NCBI GenBank assembly: GCA_963721305.1 | Contig: CAVRIR010000005.1 | Coordinates: 558,001-622,000, forward strand | Origin: DATAES01 sp963721305 | GTDB taxonomy: Bacteria > Actinomycetota > Acidimicrobiia > Acidimicrobiales > JACDCH01 | Length of the DNA: 64,000 nt | Direction of reading: 5' to 3' | Shown here: positions 28,199 to 37,954 of the stretch, in pieces | How positions within the stretch are numbered: position 1 is the stretch's first letter | Layout: every line of letters starts with the position of its first letter | Notes under the pieces: model-generated | The model's input: the letters and a program-made list of their open reading frames with translations, nothing else | The model's database searches: none | Told to the model about the DNA's origin: nothing | Program-made: the position numbers and the translations under genes

Positions 28199-30331
28199 CT
28201 ACTCTCCCATCGCAGCGCGGACCTCTGCCACGTGCCGCTCGACCGCGGCGGGCGTGGCGGCCTCGAGGTTCAAGCGCAGCAACGGTTCGGTGTTCGACGG
28301 GCGCACGTTGAACCACCAGTCGCCGAGGTCGACGGTGAGCCCATCGAGGCGATCCTGCTGCGCGTCTTCGTACGCGGTCGCGACGCGCTCGATGACGGCG
28401 AGCGGATCGGACACCTTGGTGTTGATCTCACCCGATTGGGCGTACCGCTCGAACGGCTTGCGCAGCTCGGAGAGCGGCACGCCAGCGAGGCAAAGCTGCT
28501 CGAGCACGACGAGCGCCGCGATCGAACCGGAGTCGGCGCGGAAGTTGTCACGGAAGTAGTAGTGAGCCGAGTGCTCACCACCGAAGGCCGCGCCTGTTTC
28601 CGCCATGACCTGTTTGATGTAGCTGTGCCCGACCCGCGTCCGGACCGGCTCGCCACCGTTCTCGCGGATCACCTCCGGGACCGACTTCGAGCAGATGCAG
28701 TTGTAGAGGATCGTGGCGCCGTGGTCGCGTACCAGCACCGCTTTCGCGACGATCGCTGTCGTGGTCGACCCCGACAGGGGGACGCCCTGGTCATCCACGA
28801 GGAACACTCGGTCTGCGTCGCCGTCGAACGCGAGCCCCACATCGGCGCCGGTCTCGCGCACGCGTGCGACGAGATCGCGAAGGTTCTCGGGCTGGATGGG
28901 ATCCGCGGGATGGTTCGGGAAGGTGCCATCGAGGTCGCCGAACATCACGTCGAGATGGAACGGCAACGTCTCGAACACGATGGGCACGACGAGTCCACCC
29001 ATGCCGTTGGCCGTGTCGGCGACGACGTCGAGCGGCGCGAGATTCGACACGTCGACGAACGAGCGGACGTGCGCGGCGAAGTCGTCGAGCAGGTCGTCCT
29101 GCGTCAGGGTGCCGCCACGATCGGCGTCGGGTAGCCCTCGTTCCGCGGTCGCCTTGATGTCTTCGAGACCGGTGTCCGCACCGACCGGCCGCGCCCCGGC
29201 CAGGCACAGCTTGATGCCGTTGTACTGCGCTGGGTTGTGCGACGCGGTGAACATCGCGCCCGGCGAGTCGAGCCGGCCCGCGGCGTAGTACATGAGGTCG
29301 GTCGAGGCCATGCCGAGATCGACGACATCGACACCCTGCGAGCGCACACCGTCCGCGAACGCGCTCGACAGCTCGATCCCGGACGGTCGCATGTCGCGCG
29401 CGACGAGAACGCGAGGAGTGCCCGCGAACTGCGCGAACGCAGCACCGATGGCGCGGCACATCTGGGCATCCAACTCGTCGGGGACCAGTCCCCGGATGTC
29501 ATAGGCCTTGAACACCGCGTCGAAGGAAGGCACGCGTGGCGACGCTACTTCGCTCGCAACCTGCGTCGACGAAGGCTCGTCGTATACCCCTGCCCTGGTC
29601 CACCGCCAGATCCGTCCGACGTCGCGGACGAGCCGCCAGCCGTCGAGCGCCACGCGCACCGTTGATCGCGAGGTGTTGGACACCGACACGGGCGCTTCCT
29701 CCAGCGCCAGTCCGTTGCGTTCCGCGATGACGAACAACTCGATGTCGAACGCAAAGCCGTCGATTCGCGCACGCTCGAACACGAGGCGAGCTGCGTCGGA
29801 CCGCAATGCTTTGATGCCGCATTGCGTGTCGCCGTAGTTGCCCCGCAACACCGGTCGCGTGAGCCAGTGGACGAGCCGGGTGCCGACGGCGCGCACGCTG
29901 GACGTCCGGACGACCGTCTCTGTCGCCGAGTGGGCGCGACTTCCGACCACGATGTCCCAACCGGACTCGACCTCGGCAAGGATCGCGAGCAGTTGCGAAG
30001 GCGGGTACGACAGATCGGCGTCGGTGAACGCAACGGTCCGCCCGTGGGCCGCGAGCACGCCGGTGCGCACGGCCGCTCCCTTCCCACGGTTCACGTCGTG
30101 GACGAGGACCTGATCGGCGCCCGCGGCGCGGGCTGCTGCCGCGGTCCCGTCGCCCGATCCGTCGTCGACGACGACGATCTCGAGCCCACCCTCGAGGTCA
30201 CCCAGCGCATCGCGGATCGACTGCACCGTCGACGCGATGCGATCGTGCTCCTCGTACGCGGGGACAACGACGGCCAACCGGAAGTTGCCCGGTGGCAACG
30301 GTCGGTCAGGGTTCGTCGGGCGGCGGCTCAC
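28199..30331 (-). CDS. fused GT2 glycosyltransferase and phosphomannomutase
   Basis: About 710 residues from GTG 30331. Residues 15-245 are a family-2 glycosyltransferase of the dolichol-phosphate-mannose-synthase type (LAVVVPAYEEHDRI, VVVDDGSGDGTA, TDADLSYPP, DTQCGIKALRSDAA). Residues 270-710 are a phosphomannomutase/phosphoglucomutase (FTASHNPAQYNG active-site Ser, LAFDGDADRVFL metal site, GGEHSAHYYF, RPSNTEPLLR). Normally these are separate enzymes: the mutase makes mannose-1-P for GDP-mannose, the GT makes polyprenyl-P-mannose. A fusion would couple donor supply and lipid-linked mannose. The start overlaps the upstream membrane protein by 26 bases. Confidence 0.88.
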   Translation of the reverse strand: MSRRPTNPDRPLPPGNFRLAVVVPAYEEHDRIASTVQSIRDALGDLEGGLEIVVVDDGSGDGTAAAARAAGADQVLVHDVNRGKGAAVRTGVLAAHGRTVAFTDADLSYPPSQLLAILAEVESGWDIVVGSRAHSATETVVRTSSVRAVGTRLVHWLTRPVLRGNYGDTQCGIKALRSDAARLVFERARIDGFAFDIELFVIAERNGLALEEAPVSVSNTSRSTVRVALDGWRLVRDVGRIWRWTRAGVYDEPSSTQVASEVASPRVPSFDAVFKAYDIRGLVPDELDAQMCRAIGAAFAQFAGTPRVLVARDMRPSGIELSSAFADGVRSQGVDVVDLGMASTDLMYYAAGRLDSPGAMFTASHNPAQYNGIKLCLAGARPVGADTGLEDIKATAERGLPDADRGGTLTQDDLLDDFAAHVRSFVDVSNLAPLDVVADTANGMGGLVVPIVFETLPFHLDVMFGDLDGTFPNHPADPIQPENLRDLVARVRETGADVGLAFDGDADRVFLVDDQGVPLSGSTTTAIVAKAVLVRDHGATILYNCICSKSVPEVIRENGGEPVRTRVGHSYIKQVMAETGAAFGGEHSAHYYFRDNFRADSGSIAALVVLEQLCLAGVPLSELRKPFERYAQSGEINTKVSDPLAVIERVATAYEDAQQDRLDGLTVDLGDWWFNVRPSNTEPLLRLNLEAATPAAVERHVAEVRAAMGE

Positions 30332-33137
30332 GGCTGCCGAAGAGTGTGGCCGATGGCGGCACGGGCCACGGTCGCCCGTCGTCCAGGTCGTCCGAATCCG
30401 CCGCCGCGGCGTGGCCATTTGGAGGGACGGGCTCGGGCGGTCCGGAGAGGCCATCCTCGGCGTCCCAGCCGTCGCCCCATTCGTGAGTGTCCCGGGAGCC
30501 GGCCAGGAAGCGGGTCAGTCGATCTTCGGAAGGCCCAGCCGGTTCGGGCATCCGCAGTGGCCTGGCGCGTGCGAGCACGACGACGAGGGCGATGCCGACG
30601 AGCGTCAGGAGGTAGGCGAGGTAGTCGACCGAGGTCATCCCGTAGTGCAGGTGCACGTGGTTCGACGTGGGGATGACCACCATGAGGTTGGGTGTCACCC
30701 GGTACGGACCTTGCGCGCCGTCGACCTTCCAGTTCGGGAAGTACGACGTCTTGACAAGGATCGGCGCCCCCGTGTTGTCGACGTCGAAGTCGATCGTGTC
30801 GTCACCCATCTTGATGTTCGACACGGTTGCCTTGGGCGCAGCCGTCACCGGTGGTTGCTGACCGTCGTTCACGCGCGCCCAACTCGATGGCCCGTCGGCG
30901 GCGAGGTAGACGTTCCAACTGGCTGGGTCCGTGTACCACGTCATCGCCGGGCCGTTGGCCGTGATCGTCGTCTTGCCGTCGGCGGCCACCGGCGCGGTAT
31001 GCGGATCGCTCGTGCCGTAGACCCAGTCGAGCCCGTTGTTGTGATTCGTGAGCACCGCAGGCTCGTTGGCGAGCGGCTCGATCAGATCGCTGTCCTTGAC
31101 CTCGTAGACCTTCCACGGCGCGCTCTGCGCGATCGGGACCAATTCGGGATTCGCGTCGGCCGCCTGCTTCGCCGGCGCGGTCGATGCCGCGTAGTACTTC
31201 ACGCCCAGCATCTGCATGTGCTCGACGCCCTGGGTCATGTCCAGACCGGACCCGTAGGGAAGGTTGCGCTGCGCGCACGAGCACCTGTACGACAGCTCAC
31301 GTTGATCGATGAAGTGGAACGGCGTCGTCGTCGACGACTCGAAGTACAGGCCTTCCTCCGAGCCGATGCAGCTGTCGGTGAACATCGAAACGAGCATCGG
31401 GGCCATCGGCGTGCCGTAGCGCTCGAGCGTGGGATCGTCGTACTCCCACATGAGCCGGCCGCAGCCGTGGTCGCGCCCGACGTTCGCCATCGTGTTCATG
31501 AATCCGTAGAACTCGGGGTACGCGGGCTTCTTCTCGTAGCCGGTGTAGTTCCACCGGGCCCAGTCGGGCGCGGGGTTCGCATCGGACGTCGAGAAGACCC
31601 CCATCCACTTCATCGTCCCGTTGGCGCTCGTCTCGCCGGGCAGCGCGTTGAGCGGAAGCCCGACCATGATGACGACGATGCCGAGAGCGGCCGCGGTGAT
31701 GCCCGTCTTCAGCGCGAGCTCGAGCGCGGTGTTCGGACGCTCGGGATCGGGTGACACCAACACGACGACGGCGCGCGCCAGCTCACCGATGCCGAGAGCA
31801 GCGAGCAGGAACAGCGCGAGGTAGTAGAAGGGCAGGAGCCGCGCGTTCCACAGCCGCGATTCCGGGGCGACGATGAAGCCGATCGCCATCGCGAGGCCGA
31901 CGAGTCCGAGCCAGATGCCGACGCGGATGCGCAGGAAGATGGCGACCACGAAGCCGACGACCGCGAGCACGACGAGCCACTGCAGCGAGTTGGGGACGAG
32001 GTACTCGCGGACGACGACCGTGCGGTAGCCCTCCGCTTGTGCGTTGCCATACGCGCCCGTGTTGGTGACGAACTGCCCGAGCAGGTGCAGCGCGCTGTAA
32101 CGACCGGACGGGCTCGGGAGCTTCTCCCAACCCATGTCGTTCACGTAGGCGCGCTGTGCGAAGAACGGAAACGTCCAGAACGCACTCACGAGCGCGCCGA
32201 CCGGCAGCACGCACGCGAGCCAGATCGCCCGAGCGCGTCCGGGCCACACGAGGAACGCGAGCGCCGCCGCGATCAGCACGAAGATCGCGACGATCACGTG
32301 ACACAGCGCGGTGAGCGCGAGCAGGACGGCGGCGATCCATCGGTAGCGACCCGTACGAAGACCGGCGATGACGGTGCCGAGGAAGAGCAGCCCGAACGTG
32401 AGGCTGAGCGAGAAGCTGTACTCGCCAGCGAGCGTCGACGTGAGGTTGCCGCCGATGATGTTGCCGGTTCCCGACAGCGTCGGTTCGCGGTTGAAGATGA
32501 ACGGGAGCGTGGCGATCGAGAAGATGGCCGGCGTCGGGAACGGCAGTGCGGCCATTCGTCCGAACGCGTAGGCAGCCACGGGCAGCGACAGGACGCCGAG
32601 AACGGTGACCCACTTGAACGCCACGTCGTAGGGCATGCCGATCAGCAGCACGGCCACGAGCACCGCAGCGACGGCGAACAAGCGGCGACGCAGCGACTTT
32701 GTCTCGGCCCGCCACGCGCGGTAGCCGAGAAACACCGCGAGCGCGGCCGGCAGGAGCGCCGCCCAGCCGTGGAAACCGGCGTTCAGGGCGACGATGAGCA
32801 GCGCCGGCGCGACCATGTAGAACTCGAAGGCCGGGAAGCCGTCGTACCAGTCGGGCGTCCACCCGCTCAGCCGCCCCTGCGGGAGGAGGTGGTCGCGCAG
32901 GAAGGCGGGGCCCCAGACGTGCGCGCCCATGTCGCCACCGGCAGGCGTCGTGTTGAGCAGCAGGTTGCCGAGGCCGAGTTGCCCCAGCACGAAGCCGGTC
33001 ACGGCCAGGATGACCGCTATGTCCACGATGCGGGTGACCCGCTTCGCGGTGAACCAGCTCAGGTCGAGGCGGCGCGACGCAGGGGTCGGCTCCGGCGCTG
33101 TGCGAGCCAGGTCGAGCGGCTCGTGCACCGTCTCCAT
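30306..33137 (-). CDS. large multi-pass membrane protein, PTPS-related/GT-C-like
   Basis: 943 residues. After a cytoplasmic N-terminus, ten or more hydrophobic segments (for example VTRIVDIAVILAVTGFVLG, WLVVLAVVGFVVAIFL) alternate with a conserved first outer loop containing GDMGAHVWGPAFLRD and WYDGFPAFEFYMV, typical of the 6-pyruvoyl-tetrahydropterin-synthase-related membrane family and similar to GT-C glycosyltransferases. A roughly 300-residue outer domain with paired Cys (CGRLMWEYDDP, CSCAQRNLPYG) and a last membrane segment precede an acidic Pro-rich cytoplasmic tail. Downstream coupling to the GT2-phosphomannomutase suggests it uses polyprenyl-P-mannose to glycosylate outer targets; this is inference. 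Confidence 0.75.
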   Translation of the reverse strand: METVHEPLDLARTAPEPTPASRRLDLSWFTAKRVTRIVDIAVILAVTGFVLGQLGLGNLLLNTTPAGGDMGAHVWGPAFLRDHLLPQGRLSGWTPDWYDGFPAFEFYMVAPALLIVALNAGFHGWAALLPAALAVFLGYRAWRAETKSLRRRLFAVAAVLVAVLLIGMPYDVAFKWVTVLGVLSLPVAAYAFGRMAALPFPTPAIFSIATLPFIFNREPTLSGTGNIIGGNLTSTLAGEYSFSLSLTFGLLFLGTVIAGLRTGRYRWIAAVLLALTALCHVIVAIFVLIAAALAFLVWPGRARAIWLACVLPVGALVSAFWTFPFFAQRAYVNDMGWEKLPSPSGRYSALHLLGQFVTNTGAYGNAQAEGYRTVVVREYLVPNSLQWLVVLAVVGFVVAIFLRIRVGIWLGLVGLAMAIGFIVAPESRLWNARLLPFYYLALFLLAALGIGELARAVVVLVSPDPERPNTALELALKTGITAAALGIVVIMVGLPLNALPGETSANGTMKWMGVFSTSDANPAPDWARWNYTGYEKKPAYPEFYGFMNTMANVGRDHGCGRLMWEYDDPTLERYGTPMAPMLVSMFTDSCIGSEEGLYFESSTTTPFHFIDQRELSYRCSCAQRNLPYGSGLDMTQGVEHMQMLGVKYYAASTAPAKQAADANPELVPIAQSAPWKVYEVKDSDLIEPLANEPAVLTNHNNGLDWVYGTSDPHTAPVAADGKTTITANGPAMTWYTDPASWNVYLAADGPSSWARVNDGQQPPVTAAPKATVSNIKMGDDTIDFDVDNTGAPILVKTSYFPNWKVDGAQGPYRVTPNLMVVIPTSNHVHLHYGMTSVDYLAYLLTLVGIALVVVLARARPLRMPEPAGPSEDRLTRFLAGSRDTHEWGDGWDAEDGLSGPPEPVPPNGHAAAADSDDLDDGRPWPVPPSATLFGSREPPPDEP

Positions 33138-33376
33138 CGCTCCAATCCTGACATGGGATCCGCCGAAAGCCGGCGCGGATGGTCGTCAGCGCAGCGCCGC
33201 CGGCCGAGCGGGATCGCGCCCGAGCACCTCGGTCAACTCGACATCCTCGCCCTCGACCTGCCACAGCCGTCAGAGCCCCGGTTCTTGATCGGCTTTCCGA
33301 GGATGCCGACTCGAGCCGATGCCGTTCGTCGCAGACGCAGACCCCCCAGACCCTGCGCTGCCTGGCCGCCGAAGAA

Positions 33377-34102
33377 TCAGTGCAACAGGCTCCAGACCGC
33401 GATGCCGTTGAAGGCCATGTGGGCGAAGATCGACGGGCCGAGACGGCCGGTGCGCACGGCCAGGAAGCCGGCCACGAGCCCGAAGACCATGAGCGCGGGG
33501 AACTGCAAAGGCTCGAAGTGGGCCGCGCCGAAGATGGCGGCGGAGACGACGATCGCCCAGGTCGAGCCCCATCGACGCTCAGCGGAACGCATCACCAGTC
33601 CCCGGAAGAACAGCTCTTCGACGATCGGAGCCGCGATCACGACAATGAGGATGAGCAGGATCACTCCGCCCCCAGAGGCCTTGTCGGTGAGCTCTCTGGC
33701 GGGCTTCGAGATGTCGTCCGTCGAGACGGACGTGAACCAGAGCAGAGGCAGGTACAGCAGCAACGCGGCGTACTGCGTCGCCAGACCGACCACGAGACCG
33801 AAGATGTCCACGGGGAGCACCTTCAAACCGAAGTCGCGAAGCGGTCCCCGTCCCTTCCGGTACGAGGCGAACAGAGCGGTGCCGAGCAACGCGCCGTCGA
33901 ACGGCACTTGGAGAAGCGCGACCGTCTGGAGCGGGATCTCGGACTGCTTCGCGTCGAGACTGACGCCGGTCAACCAGTAGATGAGCGGCTGCAGCGAGAT
34001 CGTGAGCACCCAGGCGAGCGCGAAGCCCACCCCGGCATCGCCGAATCCCCAGCGGACGTCACCCGGCGCGGTAGCTCGGTCGTCTGCCTCGCGGGACGCC
34101 AC
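33377..34102 (-). CDS. CPBP-family intramembrane glutamic endopeptidase
   Basis: 241 residues with about seven membrane segments. The catalytic motifs are EELFFRG (paired Glu), FGAAHF and HMAFN, matching the CPBP/Abi family, which includes prenyl-protein proteases and bacteriocin self-immunity proteins. The roughly 240-base gap between its stop and the next gene contains no convincing gene. Its substrate is unknown. Confidence 0.88.
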   Translation of the reverse strand: MASREADDRATAPGDVRWGFGDAGVGFALAWVLTISLQPLIYWLTGVSLDAKQSEIPLQTVALLQVPFDGALLGTALFASYRKGRGPLRDFGLKVLPVDIFGLVVGLATQYAALLLYLPLLWFTSVSTDDISKPARELTDKASGGGVILLILIVVIAAPIVEELFFRGLVMRSAERRWGSTWAIVVSAAIFGAAHFEPLQFPALMVFGLVAGFLAVRTGRLGPSIFAHMAFNGIAVWSLLH

Positions 34103-34192
34103 GAGTGGAGGCTAGAAGCTGATGCGGGGAGCGAGCATGCGCACGTGCGTGTTCGGCATCTTCAGCATCGTCAGCGCCGGCCCGCGACGACG

Positions 34193-34426
34193 TCAGGACG
34201 CGAGATAGCTGCGCTCGCGGAACAGCGGCGCGACCACGCGACGGTCTTCGAGCCGCCACCCACGGGGCACCGAGAGCACGTCGGCGTGGCGCTCGCACAG
34301 GTCGTGTGTCATCGGGTGCGCCTCGTCGGAGAGCCGGTCGATCCAGGCGGCCCGGTTGCCGTAGTCGTAGGTGAGGGTGGCGCTCGCCTCGATGTTGCAT
34401 CCGGGCCTGGCACAATGACGGGTCAT
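34193..34426 (-). CDS. DUF3499-family zinc-ribbon-like protein
   Basis: 77 residues from ATG 34426. RHCARPGCNIEASATLTYDY, with paired Cys, and HDLCERHADVLSVPRGWRLE, with a CxxH pair, match the actinobacterial DUF3499 family; the four ligands could bind zinc. It is divergent from ftsH, with 86 bases between the starts. In mycobacteria the DUF3499 gene lies close to the phosphomannomutase locus, as here. Function unknown. Confidence 0.85.
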   Translation of the reverse strand: MTRHCARPGCNIEASATLTYDYGNRAAWIDRLSDEAHPMTHDLCERHADVLSVPRGWRLEDRRVVAPLFRERSYLAS

Positions 34427-34512
34427 CGCGTGGTGACCGTAGCCACTGCGCGGGCCAGACGGGCGGATGGCGCACCCGTTCCCGGTGGCCGGACCCCTAG
34501 CATGGCGGGGAT

Positions 34513-36546
34513 ATGAATCCGCAGTCCCCCCCGCCGCCTCCCCCGCCGCCCCCGCCGTCGCGGGACCAGCGGCCGGGGCGTTCGGGGCTCGGATCGTGGC
34601 CGCGTTGGTCGATCTGGATCCTGCTCGGGATCGTCGCCGCCGCACTGCTGCTTCCGTCGTTGTTCAGCGGGAGCGCAGGCCAGGAGATCAAGTACTCCGA
34701 CTTCATCACCCAGGTCAACAACGGCAAGGTGAAGTCCATCGAGTGGAACAACAACAACGGCCACATCACCGGCGAGCTCACCGATGGCAGCAAGTTCACG
34801 ACGACGGGTGTGCCGTCGCCTCCCGGACCTTCGGACGCCGACCGGGCCGCACTCGACAAGGCCGGCGTCGAGGTCACGTTCACGACACCCGAGAGCAGCA
34901 TCTGGTCGACGCTGCTTCCTCTCTTGCTGCCGATCCTCGCCATCGGTGCGCTGTTCGTGTGGTTGCAGCGCCGGCAGGCGAGCCAGATGGGCGGCATCAT
35001 GTCCATCGGCAGATCTCGGGCGCGCACGTACTCGACCGAACGACCCGGCACGACCTTCTCGGACGTCGCCGGCTACGAGGGCGTCAAACAAGAGATCCGC
35101 GAGGTCGTCGACTTCCTGAAGTTCCCCGACAAGTTCGGCGAGATCGGCGCGCGCATCCCCAAGGGTGTGCTGCTCGTCGGCCCACCCGGCACCGGCAAGA
35201 CGCTCATCGCGCGGGCTGTCGCCGGTGAAGCCGGTGTCCCGTTCCTGTCGGTGTCCGGCTCCGACTTCATGGAGATGTTCGTCGGCGTCGGCGCATCACG
35301 TGTGCGCGACCTGTTCCAGACGGCGCGCAAGCTCGGCCGGGCGATCATCTTCGTGGACGAGATCGACTCGATCGGTCGCAAGCGCGGCGCCGGCCTCGGT
35401 GGCGGCCACGACGAACGCGAGCAGACTCTCAACCAGATGCTGTCCGAGATGGACGGCTTCGAAGCGACCGAAGGCATCGTGATGATGGCGGCCACGAACC
35501 GGCCGGACATCCTCGATTCCGCGTTGCTGCGCCCGGGACGGTTCGACCGGCAGGTAGTCGTGCCGCTGCCCGAGATCGACGAGCGCCTCGCGATTCTCAA
35601 GGTGCACAGCAAGAGCAAGCGGCTGGCGGACGATGTCGACCTGCGGGTCGTGGCGCGCGGCACGCCCGGCATGTCCGGCGCCGACCTCGCGAACCTCGTC
35701 AACGAAGCGGCCCTGTTCGCCGTGCGCGCCGGTGACGAGTCCATCCACATGCGCCACTTCGAGATGGCGCGCGACCGCGTGCTCATGGGTCAGCGCCGCG
35801 AGTCGATGGCGTTGTCCGACTCCGAGAAGGAAGCCGTCGCTTACCACGAGGCCGGTCACGCGGTCTGCGCCGCCGTGCTGCCGCATGCAGACCCGGTGCA
35901 CAAGGTGACCATCCTGCCGACGGGTATGGCGCTCGGCGTCACGCAGCAGCTCCCGATCGAAGAGCGCCACATCTACCGGCAGAACTACATCGAGGACCGG
36001 TTGGTCGTGGCGATGGGTGGCCGCATCTCAGAAGAGACCGTGTACGGCGTCATCTCGACCGGCGCGAACAACGACCTCGTGATGTCTACCGAGCTCGCCC
36101 GCAAGATGGTGCGCGAGTGGGGCATGTCGAGCCGTATCGGACCGATGGCGTGGGGCTCGCAGGGCCAGGTCTTCCTCGGCGAGGACCTGATGCACACGCG
36201 CGACTACTCCGACGAGACGGCGCGCGTCATCGACGAAGAAGTCGAGAAGATCCTGCGCGAGCAAGAGGAGCGATGCCGGGTCGTGCTGCGCGACAACCGC
36301 CACGGGCTCGATCTGGTCGCGCGGGCGCTGATGGAGCACGAGACGATCGACGGTGATGAGGTGCGGCGCCTCATCGAGATCGGCCGCACCGGTGCACCGA
36401 TCGAATCGGTCGTCACCCGAGGGGCCGACGAGACGCTGTACAGCCAGCCGGCGGCCGCGGCGTCAGGCAACGGTGGCTCGAACGGCGGCAACGGCGCCGA
36501 CCAACCCACCCCCGCCCCCGCGATCACCCACACGCCACCCAACTGA
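34513..36546 (+). CDS. ftsH: ATP-dependent zinc metalloprotease FtsH
   Basis: 677 residues. A ten-Pro run (residues 6-15) opens the protein, followed by two membrane segments (about 33-51 and 128-146) around a small outer domain. The AAA module has GPPGTGKT near residue 222, IIFVDEIDSIGRKR and the SRH arginines in RPDILDSALLRPGRFDR. The zinc site HEAGH is near residue 445. It degrades misfolded membrane proteins and selected regulators. Repeat A copy 2 follows the stop and likely ends the transcript. The C-terminal Gly/Asn/Pro tail is low complexity. Confidence 0.97.
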   Translation: MNPQSPPPPPPPPPPSRDQRPGRSGLGSWPRWSIWILLGIVAAALLLPSLFSGSAGQEIKYSDFITQVNNGKVKSIEWNNNNGHITGELTDGSKFTTTGVPSPPGPSDADRAALDKAGVEVTFTTPESSIWSTLLPLLLPILAIGALFVWLQRRQASQMGGIMSIGRSRARTYSTERPGTTFSDVAGYEGVKQEIREVVDFLKFPDKFGEIGARIPKGVLLVGPPGTGKTLIARAVAGEAGVPFLSVSGSDFMEMFVGVGASRVRDLFQTARKLGRAIIFVDEIDSIGRKRGAGLGGGHDEREQTLNQMLSEMDGFEATEGIVMMAATNRPDILDSALLRPGRFDRQVVVPLPEIDERLAILKVHSKSKRLADDVDLRVVARGTPGMSGADLANLVNEAALFAVRAGDESIHMRHFEMARDRVLMGQRRESMALSDSEKEAVAYHEAGHAVCAAVLPHADPVHKVTILPTGMALGVTQQLPIEERHIYRQNYIEDRLVVAMGGRISEETVYGVISTGANNDLVMSTELARKMVREWGMSSRIGPMAWGSQGQVFLGEDLMHTRDYSDETARVIDEEVEKILREQEERCRVVLRDNRHGLDLVARALMEHETIDGDEVRRLIEIGRTGAPIESVVTRGADETLYSQPAAAASGNGGSNGGNGADQPTPAPAITHTPPN

Positions 36547-36548
36547 CA

Positions 36549-36602
36549 GGGAATGTTGGATGGAAACGGGCGCCAGAGCGCCCGTTTCTCCCCGCAGTTC
36601 GC
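36549..36602. repeat. dispersed palindromic repeat A, copy 2
   Basis: Immediately after the ftsH stop and before the convergent thioredoxin-like gene. A perfect 10-base stem (AAACGGGCGC at 36564-36573, GCGCCCGTTT at 36578-36587, loop CAGA) with TGTTGGATGG on one side and CTCCCCGCAGTTCGC on the other. In inverted orientation it matches 6731-6784 at 47 of 54 positions; five of the seven differences are at the loop end of the stem. Confidence 0.75.
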
Positions 36603-36610
36603 TTGCGATG

Positions 36611-37100
36611 TCACGTCGAGGGGGCCGACTGGTGATGGTCGCAGCCCGCGGGCGTCGAGCCCGGCTCCCGTAGCTCCGCGAGCGCGGCCCACAGGTCCGC
36701 CGCGGTGGGCGCGCCGATGAACGAGGCCCGCACATCGCCGTCCTCGTCGGCGATCACGATCATCGGGACCGCCTCGATGGCGTAGCGATCGTGCAGGTCC
36801 TTCCGCGCCCCCACCTCGACCTCCTGCACCGCGACAGCCGAGCTCTCGAGCATCTGTGCCTTCTGCCATGCAGTCCTCACAGGACGAGCACGTGGCCGAC
36901 GAGAACGTCACCACGAGCCAGGGCGCCTCCGGCCGTCCGAAGTCCGTGCGGTCGAGCTGCGCCGGCACCGAGTACGGGACCTGCGTGGGCGGATCGACGC
37001 GAGTGCGCCGGCGCACGACGGTCGCGACGACGACCGCGACGACAGCGACGAGCACTGCAATGGCGACCTGCACGATCACCGGGAGAGTCTGGCAGCCCAC
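36611..37100 (-). pseudogene. membrane-anchored thioredoxin-like protein, frame broken once
   Basis: From GTG 37100 the protein begins with a membrane segment (VIVQVAIAVLVAVVAVVVAT), then PWLVVTFSSATCSSCEDC in one frame. The rest, AWQKAQMLESSAVAVQEVE, IEAVPMIVIADEDGDVRASF and AALAELREP, is in another frame. Removing one base near 36870 (GACTGCATGG) joins them as CSSCEDAWQKAQ, a thioredoxin fold with a CSSC motif and the cis-Pro (VPMIV). The length is 3n+1, as expected for one extra base. It would act at the membrane in thiol redox. Probably a sequence error; true decay is possible. Confidence 0.75.
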
Positions 37101-37147
37101 TAGGGTCGCCCGACCTTCGACCTCCGACCTTCGACCTCCCGCTTCCG

Positions 37148-37954
37148 ATGACCGACCTTCCGACCAACCTCACCGCCGTCCCATCTCGCCTGGGTTCCAC
37201 CGCGCTCGTCGACGAGCGAGGGCTCGTGGTCGAGATCGACGACATCAACGACGAGCTGCTCCACCATGGCGTCGTGCGCCTCAGCGTCCTGGCGTTCATC
37301 GTCGACGTGTCGGCGGGCGTCACCCTCGACACGGATCCCGAGGCGTGGACCTTCACGACCGACCTCTCGCTTCGCATGCGCGCCGTGCCGGCACCGGCCA
37401 AGGTCACGGCGTCGACCACGATCCTGCGGCGAGGCCGGCGGTCGGCCCATGGACTCGTCGAGGTCGTGGACGGGCGGCAGCGCCTGATCGCCGCCGGCGC
37501 GATCGGGTTCGCCCACGTTCCTCGCAAGCCCGACGATCCACCCAAGCCGAGCGTCTCTCCGCAGATGCTGGCAGAGCGGTTCACCGGGCGCGAGCGGTTG
37601 ACGAGGCCGCTGCGGCAGGAGGCCGGCGTCGTCTCGATCGATCCTGAGCAGGGCAGGGTGGAGATGGCCGTGCAGCCCGAGGTGTGCAATCCCGCGGGCA
37701 CGTTGCAGGGTGCCATGGTCGCCCTGCTCGCCGAATCCGCGGCGGAGGACCTGACTGCCGCTCTCGCGCGCAGGCCCATGACCGTCACCGAGCTGGACAT
37801 CCGGTACTTGGGTCAGGCCAACGTCGGTCCGGTTCGCACCCAGTCCCGGTTGCTCGGCACGCGGCCCGACGACCCCGTCGAGGTCCGGCTCGTCGACATC
37901 GCCACGAGGCGTCTCACGACGTTGGTGTACGCCCGCGCGATACCGGCGCCCTAG
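37148..37954 (+). CDS. tandem-hotdog thioesterase-like protein
   Basis: 268 residues from ATG 37148. Two hotdog-like halves: the N-terminal one with LHHGVVRLSVLAFIVDVSAG and DLSLRMRAVPAPA, the C-terminal one with NPAGTLQGAMVALLAESAAE and VTELDIRYLGQANVGPVRT. The C-terminal half has the PaaI-like motif, and one half may be only structural. It would act on acyl-CoA or acyl-ACP. The 14-base direct repeat at 37109-37136 lies just before the start. The stop overlaps the convergent RCC1 gene by four bases. Confidence 0.78.
   Translation: MTDLPTNLTAVPSRLGSTALVDERGLVVEIDDINDELLHHGVVRLSVLAFIVDVSAGVTLDTDPEAWTFTTDLSLRMRAVPAPAKVTASTTILRRGRRSAHGLVEVVDGRQRLIAAGAIGFAHVPRKPDDPPKPSVSPQMLAERFTGRERLTRPLRQEAGVVSIDPEQGRVEMAVQPEVCNPAGTLQGAMVALLAESAAEDLTAALARRPMTVTELDIRYLGQANVGPVRTQSRLLGTRPDDPVEVRLVDIATRRLTTLVYARAIPAP

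Noticed and set aside
33138..33376. A gene in the gap between the CPBP protease and the large membrane protein
   Set aside because: Frames there on both strands are Arg/Pro-rich with no start/ribosome-binding site or domain. I see no feature in this 239-base gap.
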